Of a stretch of 64,000 nt of DNA, positions 37,151 to 47,443 are shown in pieces; position 1 is the stretch's first letter; every line of letters starts with the position of its first letter. Where the stretch lies: NCBI RefSeq assembly GCF_033025475.1, contig NZ_CP130322.1, positions 682,001 through 746,000 of the forward strand, in the 5' to 3' direction. The DNA is from Sphingomonas sp. C3-2 (GTDB lineage Bacteria > Pseudomonadota > Alphaproteobacteria > Sphingomonadales > Sphingomonadaceae). Position numbers and translations under genes: made by a program. The notes beneath the pieces were generated by a model. The model made no database searches and had not been told where the DNA came from. It saw nothing but the letters and a program-made list of their open reading frames with translations.

Positions 37151-38278
37151 CTAGCCCGTTCGGCTTACCTTGCCACCGGCATGTCGTTCAAGCCGTCCCG
37201 CAAGCTCCAGCTCAAGCAATATCGTCTGCACGATCGCCGCCGGCACGCCCGACTGGCGAATGATCTCATCCACCGCCACGCCCACCGTGCCAAGCAATCC
37301 GGTCACCACGCGCCGGGCCTCGTCATCGGCCTCCACGGGTACGGGTACGGGTGCCGGTTCGCGCAGCACCGGCGCGGTGGTCGGCGCCAACCGCGCAAGG
37401 CCCTGCCCCATCGGCCCGATCGCCTCGATCACATCGGCGGCGGACTGGATCAGCGTCGCGCCCTCGCGGATCAGCCCGTTGCAGCCTTGCGCACGCGGAT
37501 CGAGCGGAAAGCCCGGCACCGCCATCACCTCGCGCCCCGCCTCATTGGCCAGCCGCGCGGTGATCAGCGATCCCGATCGCGGCGCGGCCTCGACGACGAC
37601 GGTCCCCGCCGTCATTCCCGCGATGATCCGGTTGCGCCGTGGAAAATGGCGCGCCAGCGGCTCGCGCCCCGGCGGCTGTTCGGCGATCAGTACGCCCTCG
37701 CCCGCAATCGCGTCCTGCAATCCGGCATTTTCGGGCGGAAAGGCGATGTCGATCCCGCTCGCGATCACCCCCACCGTCCCGGTCTTGAGCGATCCGTTAT
37801 GCGCCGCGGTATCGATGCCGCGCGCCAGCCCCGAAACGACCAGCATCCCCGCCTCACCCAGCGCCTGCGCCAGCTCGCGGGCGAACTTGCACGCCGCCGC
37901 CGAGGCATTGCGCGCGCCGACGATCGCCACCGCCGGCCGCTCCAGCAGCGCCAGATTGCCGCGCACGATGATCGCGGGCGGCGCATCCTCCAGTTCATTG
38001 AGCAAACGCGGATAGAGCCCCGTCCCGCAGAACAGATAGCGCGCACCCAGCGTGCGCACCGCATCCACCTCGGCCTCGATCGCGGCTATCTCGGCCAGCC
38101 GCGGCGCACGGCCGCCGCCCCGCGCCGCCAGTCGGGGCAGTTCCTCGATCGCGGCCTGCGCGGTGCCGAACCGCGCGAGCAGCTGGCGATAGGTGATGGG
38201 GCCGATATTGGCGGATCGGATCAGGCGCAGCCGGGCCAGGCCGTCATCAGCCGAAACCCGGGCCGGGCCATCAGCCAT
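37151..38278 (-). CDS. dprA: DNA-processing protein DprA
   Basis: A 375-residue DprA, which loads RecA onto incoming single-stranded DNA in natural transformation. The Rossmann-fold core has [32 protein letters not shown]-like [15 protein letters not shown] and [12 protein letters not shown]. An N-terminal helical domain and a C-terminal winged helix ([27 protein letters not shown]) flank it. Its 5' end overlaps plsY by 8 bases. ComM is encoded at 10519, so two transformation proteins are present but no uptake genes are seen here. Confidence 0.95.
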   Translation of the reverse strand: MADGPARVSADDGLARLRLIRSANIGPITYRQLLARFGTAQAAIEELPRLAARGGGRAPRLAEIAAIEAEVDAVRTLGARYLFCGTGLYPRLLNELEDAPPAIIVRGNLALLERPAVAIVGARNASAAACKFARELAQALGEAGMLVVSGLARGIDTAAHNGSLKTGTVGVIASGIDIAFPPENAGLQDAIAGEGVLIAEQPPGREPLARHFPRRNRIIAGMTAGTVVVEAAPRSGSLITARLANEAGREVMAVPGFPLDPRAQGCNGLIREGATLIQSAADVIEAIGPMGQGLARLAPTTAPVLREPAPVPVPVEADDEARRVVTGLLGTVGVAVDEIIRQSGVPAAIVQTILLELELAGRLERHAGGKVSRTG

Positions 38279-38894
38279 GCGTTGGCGTGTCCTTGCCCGC
38301 AGCCTTGCCCGCGCCGATGCGCGGTTCGGTCCCGGCCAGCAGCCGGCCGATATTCTCGCGGTGCTTCCACAGCACCATCAGCGTGAAGATAAGGAACAGG
38401 ATCACCAGGTCGAACCGCCCGATCGCAGCCGCCGCCACGGGGAGCACGATCGCCGCCGTCATCCCGCCCAGCGACGAAATGCGCGTCACCGCGATCGTCC
38501 CGATCCACGCCACGGCGAACACCAGCCCGCAAATCCAGTTACAGGCCACCGCGATGCCGAACAATGTCGCCACGCCCTTGCCGCCGCGAAAACCCAGCCA
38601 TGCCGGGTAAAGGTGCCCGAAAAAAGCGCCAACCGCCGCCAGCGGGCCGCCGCCGTCGAACAGCGCAGCACCGATCAGCACGGCCACCGCGCCCTTTACC
38701 GCGTCAAGGATCAGCGTCGCCGCGGCCAGCCCCTTGCGGCCGGTGCGCAGCACATTGGTGGCCCCGATATTGCCCGACCCTATCTTGCGCAGGTCGCCCG
38801 CTCCAGTCAGGCGCGTCAGCACCAGCCCGAAGGGAATGGATCCAAGAAGATAGCCGGTCAGCAGCGCCGTTGCCGGCGCGATCCAGGGTGCCAC
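38271..38894 (-). CDS. plsY: Glycerol-3-phosphate acyltransferase PlsY
   Basis: A 207-residue membrane acyltransferase that makes lysophosphatidic acid from acyl phosphate. The motifs are [22 protein letters not shown] and FRGGKGVAT, and five hydrophobic segments follow the family pattern. The start is taken as GTG 38894 with GGAGG upstream; the longer frame to 38930 has no ribosome site. dprA overlaps its stop by 8 bases. murI diverges from it. Confidence 0.94.
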   Translation of the reverse strand: MAPWIAPATALLTGYLLGSIPFGLVLTRLTGAGDLRKIGSGNIGATNVLRTGRKGLAAATLILDAVKGAVAVLIGAALFDGGGPLAAVGAFFGHLYPAWLGFRGGKGVATLFGIAVACNWICGLVFAVAWIGTIAVTRISSLGGMTAAIVLPVAAAAIGRFDLVILFLIFTLMVLWKHRENIGRLLAGTEPRIGAGKAAGKDTPTHG

Positions 38895-39040
38895 GAAACC
38901 TCCATTATTTGGCAGTAGGCCGCAAAACATAGAGGATTATGGCGGTCCCGCAACATAATCACGCGCGCACCGTCATGGGCGCGGACCGGCGCCTGCGCTC
39001 CTCGATTGCGCGGCCTTCCAAGCCCCCTTATGTGACGGGC

Positions 39041-39838
39041 ATGACCGACAGCCGCCCGATCCTATTCTTCGACTCCGGTGTTGGGGGGCTTTCGGTGCTC
39101 GCGCCGACCCGGCTTCTGCTGCCGCAGGCCCCCTTCGTCTATGTCGCGGACAATGCGGGCTTTCCCTACGGCATCAAGACCGAGGCCGAGATTGCGGCGC
39201 GCGTGCCCGCGCTCCTTGGCCGGCTGGCCGAACGCTATGATCCGCGCATCATCGTCATCGCGTGCAACACCGCCTCCACCATCGCGCTCGCCCATGTCCG
39301 CCATGCGCTCGAGCTGCCGATCGTGGGCACGGTGCCGGCCATCAAGCCGGCGGCGCAAAGCTCGAAATCGCGCGTCATCGGCGTACTCGGCACCGACGCC
39401 ACCGTCCGCCAGCCCTATGTCGATCGACTCTCGGCCGAATTCGCGTCCGATTGCACCGTGCTGCGCCACGGCTCGGCCGATCTCGTCCAGGCCGCCGAGG
39501 CGCGGCTGCGCGGCGAAGCGCCCGATCCTCGGATTTTCGCGCGTGCCATGGCGGGGCTTACCGATCAGCCCGGCGGCGATCGGCTCGATACCGTCGTTCT
39601 TGCCTGCACGCATTTCCCGCTGGTCGAGGCCGAACTGCGCGCCGCTGCCCCGCACCCCATTGATTTCGTTGACGGCAGCGCCGGGATCGCCCGGCGCACC
39701 GCCTATCTGACGCAGGGCCAGTCCTGGCCCGATGTCCCCGGTGACGGGCTCGCAGTCTTCACCGCCCCGCTCCCCGGCGCCGATGCGCTGGCCCCGGCCC
39801 TTGCAGCCTACGGATTATCCCGTATCGTCACGCCCTGA
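39041..39838 (+). CDS. murI: Glutamate racemase
   Basis: A 265-residue cofactor-independent racemase that makes D-glutamate for peptidoglycan. The two catalytic cysteines lie in ACNTAS (near residue 75) and CTHFPL (near residue 190), and the start MTDSRPILFFDSGVGGLS is family-like. The in-frame extension to 38939 is rejected because it translates as low-complexity sequence. It has only a weak ribosome site. It diverges from plsY. Confidence 0.93.
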   Translation: MTDSRPILFFDSGVGGLSVLAPTRLLLPQAPFVYVADNAGFPYGIKTEAEIAARVPALLGRLAERYDPRIIVIACNTASTIALAHVRHALELPIVGTVPAIKPAAQSSKSRVIGVLGTDATVRQPYVDRLSAEFASDCTVLRHGSADLVQAAEARLRGEAPDPRIFARAMAGLTDQPGGDRLDTVVLACTHFPLVEAELRAAAPHPIDFVDGSAGIARRTAYLTQGQSWPDVPGDGLAVFTAPLPGADALAPALAAYGLSRIVTP

Positions 39839-39975
39839 TCGTTCTGCTCTTTCGCTGTAATCGCGATTATCGCACAATTTGCGAAGCGTTCGCGCTGGAA
39901 ATACCCGCCATGGAAGGGTAAAGCCGGCCGGACGACAGCCAGAGGCAGACACGAACGGGTCTGAAGGGCAGAACA

Positions 39976-41190
39976 TTGGATTATCAGCGCGTATTTTCCC
40001 AGGCGATCGATCGGCTCCATGCCGAGGGGCGTTACCGGGTTTTTATCGACATCCTGCGCAACAAGGGCATGTTCCCCAATGCGCGGTGCTTTGCGGGGCA
40101 TAACGGGCCCAAGCCGATCACCGTCTGGTGCTCGAACGACTATCTCTCGATGGGCCAGCACCCCAAGGTCATCGCCGCGATGGAAGAGGCGCTGCACGAT
40201 GTCGGCGCCGGCTCGGGCGGCACCCGCAATATCGGCGGCAATACGCACTATCATATCGATCTCGAATCCGAACTTGCCGATCTGCACGGCAAACAAGGCG
40301 CGCTGATCTTCACCTCGGGCTATGTCTCGAACGAGGCGACGCTCGCCACGCTCGGCAAGATCCTGCCCGGCTGCATCATCTTTTCGGACGAACTCAACCA
40401 CGCCTCGATGATCGCGGGCATCCGCAATTCGGGCTGTGAAAAGCAGATCTTCCGCCACAATGATCTCGCGCATCTCGAAGAACTGCTGGCCGCCGCCGAT
40501 CCCGAGGCGCCCAAGCTCATCGCCTTCGAAAGCGTCTATTCGATGGATGCAGACGTCGCGCCCATCGCCGAGATCTGCGACCTTGCCGACAAATATAACG
40601 CGATCACCTATCTCGACGAGGTTCATGCCGTCGGCATGTACGGCGCGCGCGGCGGCGGCATTTCGGAACGCGACAATGTCGCCCATCGCCTGACGATCAT
40701 CGAAGGCACGCTGGGCAAGGCCTTTGGCGTGATGGGCGGCTATATCGCGGCCGACAAGACGATCATCGACGTCATCCGCTCCTATGCGCCGGGTTTCATC
40801 TTCACCACCTCGCTGTCGCCGGTGCTGGTCGCAGGCGTGCTCGCCTCGGTCCGCCACCTCAAACAGTCAAGCGTCGAGCGGGATGCCCAGCAGGCATCGG
40901 CGCAGATGCTCAAGGACATGTTCGCCGAGGCCGGTCTCCCGGTCATGCCGTCGACCACGCATATCGTGCCGCTGATGGTGGGCGATCCGGTCAAGGCAAA
41001 GCGGATCACCGATATCCTGCTCGCCGAATACGGCGTCTATGTGCAGCCGATCAATTATCCCACCGTACCGCGCGGCACCGAACGCCTGCGCTTCACCCCC
41101 GGCCCCTCGCATGACGCGGCCATGATGCGCGAGTTGACCGATGCGCTGGTCGAAATCTGGGAACGGCTGGAGCTGCGCAAGGCCGCCTGA
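39976..41190 (+). CDS. hemA: 5-Aminolevulinate synthase
   Basis: A 404-residue PLP enzyme that condenses glycine and succinyl-CoA in the C4 pathway of haem synthesis, used by alphaproteobacteria. The motifs are [15 protein letters not shown] near residue 80, [16 protein letters not shown], and [14 protein letters not shown] with the PLP lysine. The start is TTG 39976 with AAGGGCAGAACA upstream. A 37-base inverted repeat at 41213-41249 follows. Confidence 0.96.
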   Translation: MDYQRVFSQAIDRLHAEGRYRVFIDILRNKGMFPNARCFAGHNGPKPITVWCSNDYLSMGQHPKVIAAMEEALHDVGAGSGGTRNIGGNTHYHIDLESELADLHGKQGALIFTSGYVSNEATLATLGKILPGCIIFSDELNHASMIAGIRNSGCEKQIFRHNDLAHLEELLAAADPEAPKLIAFESVYSMDADVAPIAEICDLADKYNAITYLDEVHAVGMYGARGGGISERDNVAHRLTIIEGTLGKAFGVMGGYIAADKTIIDVIRSYAPGFIFTTSLSPVLVAGVLASVRHLKQSSVERDAQQASAQMLKDMFAEAGLPVMPSTTHIVPLMVGDPVKAKRITDILLAEYGVYVQPINYPTVPRGTERLRFTPGPSHDAAMMRELTDALVEIWERLELRKAA

Positions 41191-41212
41191 TCGCATCCCT
41201 TCGATACGCTTC

Positions 41213-41249
41213 CACTATGGCGGTCCCTGGCACAGGGGCCGCCATAGTG
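41213..41249 (+). terminator. Long hairpin after hemA
   Basis: CACTATGGCGGTCCCT (41213-41228) pairs with AGGGGCCGCCATAGTG (41234-41249) with one mismatch, around GGCAC. There is only a short T stretch (GTTTG), so it is a strong hairpin that would act with Rho or as an mRNA end. Confidence 0.6.
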
Positions 41250-41380
41250 CGTTTGGGCGCCCGCCCGCAGCACTCATCGGAAATATTTCAGAAACAAAAT
41301 GAATTGATCGATCGGCTCGATATCTGTCAGCCCGTCAATTCGTTTCTTTTTCGCGCCCCCATTTCTTAGGCCCTCCCTAG

Positions 41381-41405
41381 GGCGCTGATGCGCCTCGGCT
41401 TTTTT
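41381..41405 (+). promoter_or_regulatory. Terminator-like hairpin in the catalase leader
   Basis: GGCGC (41381-41385) and GCGCC (41390-41394) form a hairpin, followed by TCGGC and a TTTTTT run to 41405. It lies 6 bases upstream of the GGGGAGA ribosome site of the catalase gene. It could stop upstream transcription or act as an attenuator. It is inferred from form and position only. Confidence 0.35.
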
Positions 41406-41420
41406 ATCAGGGGAGACCGA

Positions 41421-42953
41421 ATGTCCCGTTTCATCATCGCGGCACTGGCCGCCAGCGTTTCGACCGGCGCCATCGCTGCCGACCCGCAATTCACGCGCGA
41501 CAATGGCGCGCCCATCGGTGAAAACCGCAACTCCAAAACCGCCGGCGATCACGGCCCGGTCCTGCTGGAGGATTCGCACCTCATCGAAAAGCTCGCGCGC
41601 TTCGACCGCGAACGCATTCCCGAACGCGTCGTCCATGCGCGCGGCACCGGTGCGCAGGGCAGCTTCAAGGCCACCGCAGACATTAGCGGCCTCACCCGCG
41701 CCTCGCTCTTCGCGCCGGGCAAGGAAACCCCGGTCTTCGTCCGTTTCTCGACCGTGATCCACGGCCTGCACAGCCCCGAAGGCATGCGCGATCCGCACGG
41801 CTTCGCGACGAAATTCTATACCGATGAAGGCAATTGGGATCTGGTCGGCAACAACCTGCCCATCTTCTTCATCCGCGATGCGATCCAGTTCCCCGACATG
41901 ATCCATGCGCTCAAACCCTCGCCGATCACGAACAAGCAGGATCCCAACCGGGTCTTCGACTTCTTCTCGGCAACGCCCGAAGCCACCAACATGATCACCC
42001 ATGTCTGGTCGAACCTCGGCACCCCGGCCTCGTACCGCACGATGGACGGCAACGGCGTCCACGCGTTCAAGCTCGTCAACGCCGAAGGCCAGACGATCTT
42101 CGCCAAGTTCCGCTGGATCAGCAAACAGGGCGTGAAAAACCTCAGCGGCGACGAAGCCGCCAAGGCGCCCTTCAACTATCTGACCGACGATCTCTACGGC
42201 GAGATCGCCAAGGGCAATTTCCCGAAATGGGATCTGATGGTCCAGACGATGAAGCCCGAAGAGTTCACGGATCTGAACTACAACCCGTTCGACGATACCA
42301 AGGAATGGCTGGGCAAGCCCTGGACCAAGATCGGCGAAATGACGCTCGACAAGATCCCGCCCAACTTCTTCGAATATACCGAACAGGTCGCGCTGGCGCC
42401 GTCGAACATGGTGCCGGGGATCGAGGCCTCGCCCGATCGCATGCTCCAGGGCCGCCTCTTCTCCTATGCGGATACGCAGCGTTATCGCCTCGGCGCCAAT
42501 GCGCAGCTGCTGCCGGTGAACAAGCCCCGCGTCGCGGTCGTAAACAACAACCAGGACGGATCGCTGAGCAGCGCGGGCCGCAATGCGGAGGTGAATTATT
42601 TCCCCGCCGCCACCGCACCCAAGGCCACCGCGAACCAGTATCGCCAGTCGCCCTATGACGTGAACGCCACGGTCGATGCCAAGCCGATTTCAAAGACCAA
42701 CAGCTTCGAACAGGCCGGCATTTTCTATCGCGGGCTTTCCGCCGACGACAAGGCGCACCTGATCAAGAACCTCACCGGCGATCTCTCGCAGGTGAAATCG
42801 GCCCGCACGCGCACGATCATGGTCAGCTATTTCTATCAGGCGGATGCCGATTACGGCACGCGCGTCGCCAAGGGCGTGAGCGTCCCGATGGCCGATGTGA
42901 TGAAGGCCGTCGCCGAATATAAGGCTGCGAACCCGCAGGAATATTCGAACTAA
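41421..42953 (+). CDS. Exported monofunctional haem catalase
   Basis: A 510-residue clade-3-like catalase that converts hydrogen peroxide to water and oxygen. H72 in VVHARGTGAQG is the distal histidine, NNLPIFFIRD holds the distal asparagine, and RLFSYADTQRYRLG carries the proximal haem tyrosine. The N-terminus MSRFIIAALAASVSTGAIAA is a Sec signal peptide, so the enzyme is probably periplasmic. The start at 41421 follows GGGGAGACCGA. It is followed after 125 bases by an ankyrin protein, a known pair (compare KatB/AnkB in Pseudomonas). Confidence 0.93.
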   Translation: MSRFIIAALAASVSTGAIAADPQFTRDNGAPIGENRNSKTAGDHGPVLLEDSHLIEKLARFDRERIPERVVHARGTGAQGSFKATADISGLTRASLFAPGKETPVFVRFSTVIHGLHSPEGMRDPHGFATKFYTDEGNWDLVGNNLPIFFIRDAIQFPDMIHALKPSPITNKQDPNRVFDFFSATPEATNMITHVWSNLGTPASYRTMDGNGVHAFKLVNAEGQTIFAKFRWISKQGVKNLSGDEAAKAPFNYLTDDLYGEIAKGNFPKWDLMVQTMKPEEFTDLNYNPFDDTKEWLGKPWTKIGEMTLDKIPPNFFEYTEQVALAPSNMVPGIEASPDRMLQGRLFSYADTQRYRLGANAQLLPVNKPRVAVVNNNQDGSLSSAGRNAEVNYFPAATAPKATANQYRQSPYDVNATVDAKPISKTNSFEQAGIFYRGLSADDKAHLIKNLTGDLSQVKSARTRTIMVSYFYQADADYGTRVAKGVSVPMADVMKAVAEYKAANPQEYSN

Positions 42954-43078
42954 CCCCAGATTGCGCGGGAGGCACCATGCCCTCCCGCGCAAAGGCTCCG
43001 GCTGCCGGGCCCTCGCGCCTACCGCCTGGATCGCGGCATCCGGGGCCACCCCATCCTCTTTCGCGAAGGACGCCCTCC

Positions 43079-43642
43079 ATGCTTGGTTTCATCATGGCCG
43101 CGCTGGCCGCTGCCTCTTCTCCCGCAGCCGAAGTCCAGCCGGTTGCGCTTCCCACCCCCGAACGGCGGCAGGAACTGCTGTTCGACGCCGCGCGCGAAGG
43201 GCGCGTGGACCTTATTCCGCTGCTCATCCGTGGCGGCGCCGATGCCAATGCGATGAACGCGCGCGGCTTCACCCCCGCGATCCTTGCCGCCTATAACGAT
43301 CAGGTCGCAGCCCTCGACACGCTGATCGCGGCGGGCGCCGATGCCTGCCGCCCCGATCGCGGACAGGGCAATACCGCGCTGATGGGCGCGGCGTTCAAGG
43401 GCGCGGATGCGGTTGCTGCCCGGCTGCTCAAGGCCGGATGCGATGTGAACGCGCGCAACAAGGCGGGGCAGACCGCGCTGATGATGGCGGCGATGCTGGG
43501 GCGCGCCGAACAGGTCAGGATGCTGCTCGCCGCCGGTGCCGATGCCGGTCTTGTCGATTTCGAAGGGCGCACCGCCCGCGCGGTGGCGGCGGTTCAGGGC
43601 CATCAGGCCGTGATCGACCTGCTCGGCGAAACGGCCCGCTGA
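43079..43642 (+). CDS. Ankyrin-repeat protein
   Basis: A 187-residue protein with a signal peptide (MLGFIMAALAAASSPA) and about four ankyrin repeats: ELLFDAAREGRVDLIPLLIRGGADAN, GFTPAILAAYNDQVAALDTLIAAG and two more up to the end, each with the TPL/ALMMAA-type turn. Ankyrin repeats mediate protein contacts. In Pseudomonas, a periplasmic ankyrin protein next to catalase KatB supports its activity. The same partnership is likely here because both carry leaders. ATG 43079 follows AAGGA. Confidence 0.85.
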   Translation: MLGFIMAALAAASSPAAEVQPVALPTPERRQELLFDAAREGRVDLIPLLIRGGADANAMNARGFTPAILAAYNDQVAALDTLIAAGADACRPDRGQGNTALMGAAFKGADAVAARLLKAGCDVNARNKAGQTALMMAAMLGRAEQVRMLLAAGADAGLVDFEGRTARAVAAVQGHQAVIDLLGETAR

Positions 43643-43650
43643 AACATGGA

Positions 43651-43685
43651 CCGGGCCGGCGCTTCGCAGCGAAGCCACCGGCCCG
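43651..43685. terminator. Nested hairpin between convergent genes
   Basis: CGGGCCGG (43652-43659) pairs with CCGGCCCG (43678-43685) and, inside, GCTTCG (43661-43666) pairs with CGAAGC (43670-43675). It lies between the ends of the ankyrin gene and the flavoprotein gene. There is no T-tract, so termination is inferred from position. Confidence 0.5.
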
Positions 43686-43698
43686 TCATTTGGCTATA

Positions 43699-44925
43699 TC
43701 AGGCAACAAGTTCCTTCAGCGGAACGCCCGCATCGGCCAGCTTGTCGCGGTCGGGCGAAATCCGGTCGATCACCAGCTTGCGGCCCTGCACATAATCCTT
43801 GGTCGCGTTGACGCAGTCGAGCGCGATCACCCGGCCCTGCTTCAGATAGACGACCGAGAAATTGCGGCTCGCCGGCTCGCCCCGCACGACGATATCGTCA
43901 TGCCCGGTCGAAAGCCCCACGGTCTGCAGCTTCAGATCATATTGGTTCGACCAGAACCACGGCACCGCGTGATAGGGCTGGCGATCGCCCATGATGCCCT
44001 TCGCCACGCACGAGGCCTGGTCATTGGCGTTCTGCACCGATTCCAGGCGGATATGCTCACCGTCGCAGAAGTCGTTGGCATGCGCCGCGCAGTCGCCGAT
44101 CGCATAGATGTCGGGCAGGCTGGTCTGGCAGAACTGGTCGACGTCAACGCCGTTGCCGCCAGTGGCGCCGGCTTCCAGCAGCGGGGCCACCGCCGGGATG
44201 ATGCCGATGCCCACGATCGCCATCTGCGCGGGGATGATCTCGCCGTCTGCCATGCGCACGCCAGTGAGCGCGCCGGCTTCGCCGACAAAGCCCGCCATCT
44301 TGGCGTCCAGCCGCACGTCCACGCCGTGCGCGCGGTGCTCTTCTTCATAGAAACGCGACAGCGGCTCGCCCGCCACGCGCGCCAGAACGCGCGGCAACGC
44401 TTCCAGAACGGTCACCTTCTTGCCGAACTTGCTGAGCACCGCCGCCGCTTCCAGCCCGATATAGCCGCCGCCAACCACGACGACATCGGTCACATGGTCA
44501 AGCGCGTCCTTCATCGCATCGGCATCGGCGCGGGTGCGCACGACATGGATGCCCTTCAGATCGGCGCCCTCGCACGGCAGCATGCGCGGCGAACCACCGG
44601 CGGCCCAGATCAGCGTGCCATAACCGATCTGCTCGCCCCCGGCGATCGTCACGGTCTTGGCGGCGGGGTCGACCTGCGTCACGCGGCGCCCGGTCAGCAT
44701 CTCGACCTTGCGCTCGCCCCAAAAGGTTGCGGGGCGGATGAGGATGCGTTCGAACGCTTTCTCGCCCGCCAGATAATCCTTGGACAGCGGCGGCCGCTCA
44801 TAGGGGATTTCGGGTTCGTCGCCGACGATCGCCACCGTGCCTTCATAACCCTGCTGGCGCAGAACAACCGCTGCCTGCGCCCCGGCATGGCCGGCACCGA
44901 CGATCAGGACGTCATAGGAAGTCAT
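43699..44925 (-). CDS. Ferredoxin-NAD(P)+ reductase-type FAD flavoprotein
   Basis: A 408-residue pyridine-nucleotide-disulphide-oxidoreductase-fold protein. FAD binds at [10 protein letters not shown] (residues 10-19); NAD(P)H binds near residue 150 at [13 protein letters not shown]; and YAIGDCAAH is the second FAD contact. The reductase C-terminal domain follows ([14 protein letters not shown]). Such proteins supply electrons to ferredoxins of Rieske oxygenases or cytochrome P450s. No partner is adjacent; the Rieske oxygenase at 1277 is in the same window but distant. The physiological partner cannot be assigned. Confidence 0.9.
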   Translation of the reverse strand: MTSYDVLIVGAGHAGAQAAVVLRQQGYEGTVAIVGDEPEIPYERPPLSKDYLAGEKAFERILIRPATFWGERKVEMLTGRRVTQVDPAAKTVTIAGGEQIGYGTLIWAAGGSPRMLPCEGADLKGIHVVRTRADADAMKDALDHVTDVVVVGGGYIGLEAAAVLSKFGKKVTVLEALPRVLARVAGEPLSRFYEEEHRAHGVDVRLDAKMAGFVGEAGALTGVRMADGEIIPAQMAIVGIGIIPAVAPLLEAGATGGNGVDVDQFCQTSLPDIYAIGDCAAHANDFCDGEHIRLESVQNANDQASCVAKGIMGDRQPYHAVPWFWSNQYDLKLQTVGLSTGHDDIVVRGEPASRNFSVVYLKQGRVIALDCVNATKDYVQGRKLVIDRISPDRDKLADAGVPLKELVA

Positions 44926-44958
44926 TGAATTTCAATCCCCTCTACCAACCGAAGGCAA

Positions 44959-44979
44959 ATGCCGGCGATCGGCCGGCAT
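44959..44979 (-). terminator. Hairpin upstream of the flavoprotein gene
   Basis: ATGCCGGC (44959-44966) and GCCGGCAT (44972-44979) form a perfect 8-base stem with a 5-base loop. It lies beyond the stop of the lipoprotein gene that ends at 45050 on the minus strand, and before the flavoprotein start. The T run is weak. Confidence 0.35.
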
Positions 44980-45049
44980 GCCGCTTATGAATCTTCAGCG
45001 TCTTCTGGACCAGAAAACCCTATCGGTCTGCAACCGCCATTTGCGGTCC

Positions 45050-45508
45050 TCAGTCGCGGCAAAAGCCCTCGCCCGCCACAATCATCAGGCAATCCGCCTT
45101 GTCAGCAAGATATTTCAGCCCCGTTTCGGCGCCCTTGGCCCGCCGCACGCGTTCTTCATGCCCACCGCGCATGAAAGTGATCGTCTCGCCAGACGCCATG
45201 CCATTATACACGCTGGTACCGTCGAGCAGGCTGATCTTCAGGACATAATGGCCCGGCTTGTCGCCCTTCGCGATATCCAGCGCCAGCCCTTCGACGCCCA
45301 CCCATTTGCCAACCCAGTCATCGGTTGGGAAACTTCCCTCCGCCGCATCGCCCGACATGTCATGGCCCGCCATGTTCGCCATATTGTGCGGCATCGCCTC
45401 CGCCGCGGCATTGCCGCTATCGGCCGCTGCCCCCGGCTGTTCGGTCTTTTGCTGGCACGCCGCGAGCAGCAACGAAGCGGCCAGCAGTGCATATCCATGA
45501 CGGCGCAT
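45050..45508 (-). CDS. Hypothetical lipoprotein
   Basis: A 152-residue protein with the leader MRRHGYALLAASLLLAACQQ, giving a lipobox with C18. After a Met/His/Asn-rich linker (MPHNMANMAGHDMSG) comes a small beta domain containing WVGKWVGVEGLALDIAKG and ending with two cysteines (DKADCLMIV and GEGFC). I do not recognise the family. The His/Met-rich linker may bind metal, such as copper; this is inference. The start ATG 45508 fits the signal peptide. It diverges from rpiB. Confidence 0.75.
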   Translation of the reverse strand: MRRHGYALLAASLLLAACQQKTEQPGAAADSGNAAAEAMPHNMANMAGHDMSGDAAEGSFPTDDWVGKWVGVEGLALDIAKGDKPGHYVLKISLLDGTSVYNGMASGETITFMRGGHEERVRRAKGAETGLKYLADKADCLMIVAGEGFCRD

Positions 45509-45677
45509 AACGGCTCTCCTTGCATCAGGGTATTTGATTGCCGCGCGAACAGACCAAAGCACGGCGCCCCTGTCCATATGCTTCGCTATGCGGCATTCTT
45601 AGCGGGTGGTGTTTCCGGCCCGGCTGGCCTAGAGAGCCCGCGTCCGACTCATCAGATTTCTTTGCAGGAGCGCAGCC

Positions 45678-46130
45678 ATGCGTATCGCCCTCGCATCCGA
45701 TCATGCCGCTGTCGAGCTGAAGACCCTCCTTGTGGAATGGGCTCGCGCGCAGGGGCATGAGGTTGCGGACCTCGGCCCTGAAACCGCCGATCGCGTCGAC
45801 TATCCCGATTATGGTTACAAGCTGGCCGATCACATCGCCGCTGGCAAGGCCGATTTCGGCGTCGCGCTGTGCGGCTCGGGGATCGGCATCTCGATCGCCG
45901 TCAACCGCAACCCCGCCTGCCGCTGCGCATTGGTGTCGGACAATCTGTCCGCCCGCCTCGCGCGGGAGCACAACAACGCGAACGTGATCGCGATGGGCGC
46001 GCGGCTGATCGGCCCCGATACTGCCAAGGACTGCCTCGCCGCATTCCTCGCCACCAATTTCGAAGGCGGTCGTCATGGCGGCCGCGTTGACAAGCTTTCC
46101 AATCCCACCCTCGTGAAGGAGCCCGCATGA
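45678..46130 (+). CDS. rpiB: Ribose-5-phosphate isomerase B
   Basis: A 150-residue isomerase of the pentose phosphate pathway that interconverts ribose 5-phosphate and ribulose 5-phosphate. [23 protein letters not shown] (with the catalytic cysteine) and [16 protein letters not shown] are diagnostic. The start follows AGGAG. glyA overlaps its stop by 4 bases (ATGA), so it leads the rpiB-glyA-nrdR-trmJ operon. Confidence 0.95.
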   Translation: MRIALASDHAAVELKTLLVEWARAQGHEVADLGPETADRVDYPDYGYKLADHIAAGKADFGVALCGSGIGISIAVNRNPACRCALVSDNLSARLAREHNNANVIAMGARLIGPDTAKDCLAAFLATNFEGGRHGGRVDKLSNPTLVKEPA

Positions 46131-47440
46131 GCACCAATCCCGCCCCTTTGAGCGACGTACAGCCCGCAGGCTATTTCACCCGCACCCTCGCTGAATCCGA
46201 TCCCGCGGTGTTCGCCGGCGTCCGGCACGAACTGGAGCGTGAACAGCACCAGATCGAACTGATCGCCTCGGAAAACATCGTCTCGCGCGCCGTTCTCGAA
46301 GCGCAGGGCTCGGTGTTCACCAACAAATATGCCGAAGGCTATCCGGGCAAGCGCTATTATCAGGGCTGCGCGCCGTCGGATGAAGTCGAAACGCTCGCCA
46401 TCGAACGCGCGAAAAAGCTGTTCAACTGCGGCTTCGCCAACGTCCAGCCGCACTCGGGCGCGCAGGCGAACGGCGCGGTCATGCTCGCGCTCACCAAGCC
46501 CGGCGACACGATCATGGGCCTCTCGCTCGACGCTGGCGGCCACCTCACCCACGGCGCGCGTCCGGCGCTGTCGGGCAAGTGGTACAATGCCGTGCAATAC
46601 GGCGTGCGCGCCGACGATCACCTGATCGATTTCGATCAGGTCGAAAAGCTGGCCAAGGAAAACAAGCCCGCGCTTATCATCGCTGGTGGTTCGGCCTATC
46701 CGCGCCACATCGATTTCGCGCGCTTCCGCGCGATTGCCGATGAAGTCGGCGCGCTGTTCATGGTCGATATGGCGCATTTCGCCGGCCTCGTCGCGGGCGG
46801 CGTCCACCCCAGCCCGTTCGAACATGCGCATGTCGTCACCACCACGACGCACAAGACGCTGCGTGGCCCGCGCGGCGGCATGATCATGACGAACGACGAA
46901 GCGATCTCGAAGAAGATCAATTCGGCGGTCTTCCCCGGCCTCCAGGGCGGCCCGCTGATGCACGTCATCGCGGCCAAGGCGGTTGCCTTCGGTGAAGCGC
47001 TGCAGCCCGACTTCAAGAACTACGCCGCAGCTGTCGTCGAAAACGCCAAGGTTCTGGCCGCGACGCTCAAGGAACGCGGTGCAGACCTCGTTTCGGGTGG
47101 CACCGACACGCACCTCGCGCTCGTCGATCTGCGTCCGCTCGGCGTCACCGGCAAGGATGCCGACGAAGCGCTCGAGCGTTCGGCCATCACCTGCAACAAG
47201 AACGGCATTCCGTTCGATCCGCTGCCGCCGACGAAGACCAGCGGCATCCGCGTCGGTTCGCCCGCCGGCACCACGCGCGGCTTCGGCACCGCCGAATTCC
47301 GCGAAATCGGCAACATGATCGCCGATGTGCTCGACGGTCTGAAGGCCAAGGGCGAGCATGGCGATCCGGCGGTCGAAGCCGACGTCAAGGCCCGCGTCCG
47401 CACGCTGTGCGATCGCTTCCCGATCTATCCGGGGGCGTAA
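46127..47440 (+). CDS. glyA: Serine hydroxymethyltransferase
   Basis: A 437-residue PLP enzyme that converts serine and tetrahydrofolate to glycine and methylene-tetrahydrofolate. [19 protein letters not shown] near residue 40 and [15 protein letters not shown] with the PLP lysine near residue 245 are the signatures. It overlaps rpiB by 4 bases and is followed 3 bases later by nrdR. Confidence 0.97.
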   Translation: MSTNPAPLSDVQPAGYFTRTLAESDPAVFAGVRHELEREQHQIELIASENIVSRAVLEAQGSVFTNKYAEGYPGKRYYQGCAPSDEVETLAIERAKKLFNCGFANVQPHSGAQANGAVMLALTKPGDTIMGLSLDAGGHLTHGARPALSGKWYNAVQYGVRADDHLIDFDQVEKLAKENKPALIIAGGSAYPRHIDFARFRAIADEVGALFMVDMAHFAGLVAGGVHPSPFEHAHVVTTTTHKTLRGPRGGMIMTNDEAISKKINSAVFPGLQGGPLMHVIAAKAVAFGEALQPDFKNYAAAVVENAKVLAATLKERGADLVSGGTDTHLALVDLRPLGVTGKDADEALERSAITCNKNGIPFDPLPPTKTSGIRVGSPAGTTRGFGTAEFREIGNMIADVLDGLKAKGEHGDPAVEADVKARVRTLCDRFPIYPGA

Positions 47441-47443
47441 TCG

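Noticed and set aside
35738-38386. An 882-codon open frame antisense to topA and dprA
   Set aside because: Its coding potential mirrors the codon bias of the genes on the other strand, its sequence is Arg/His-rich and matches no family, and the two real genes are fully supported.
39859-39868. Palindrome AATCGCGATT upstream of hemA
   Set aside because: A 10-base palindrome of this GC/AT mix is expected by chance in 64 kb; without a known match to an operator I did not list it as a site.
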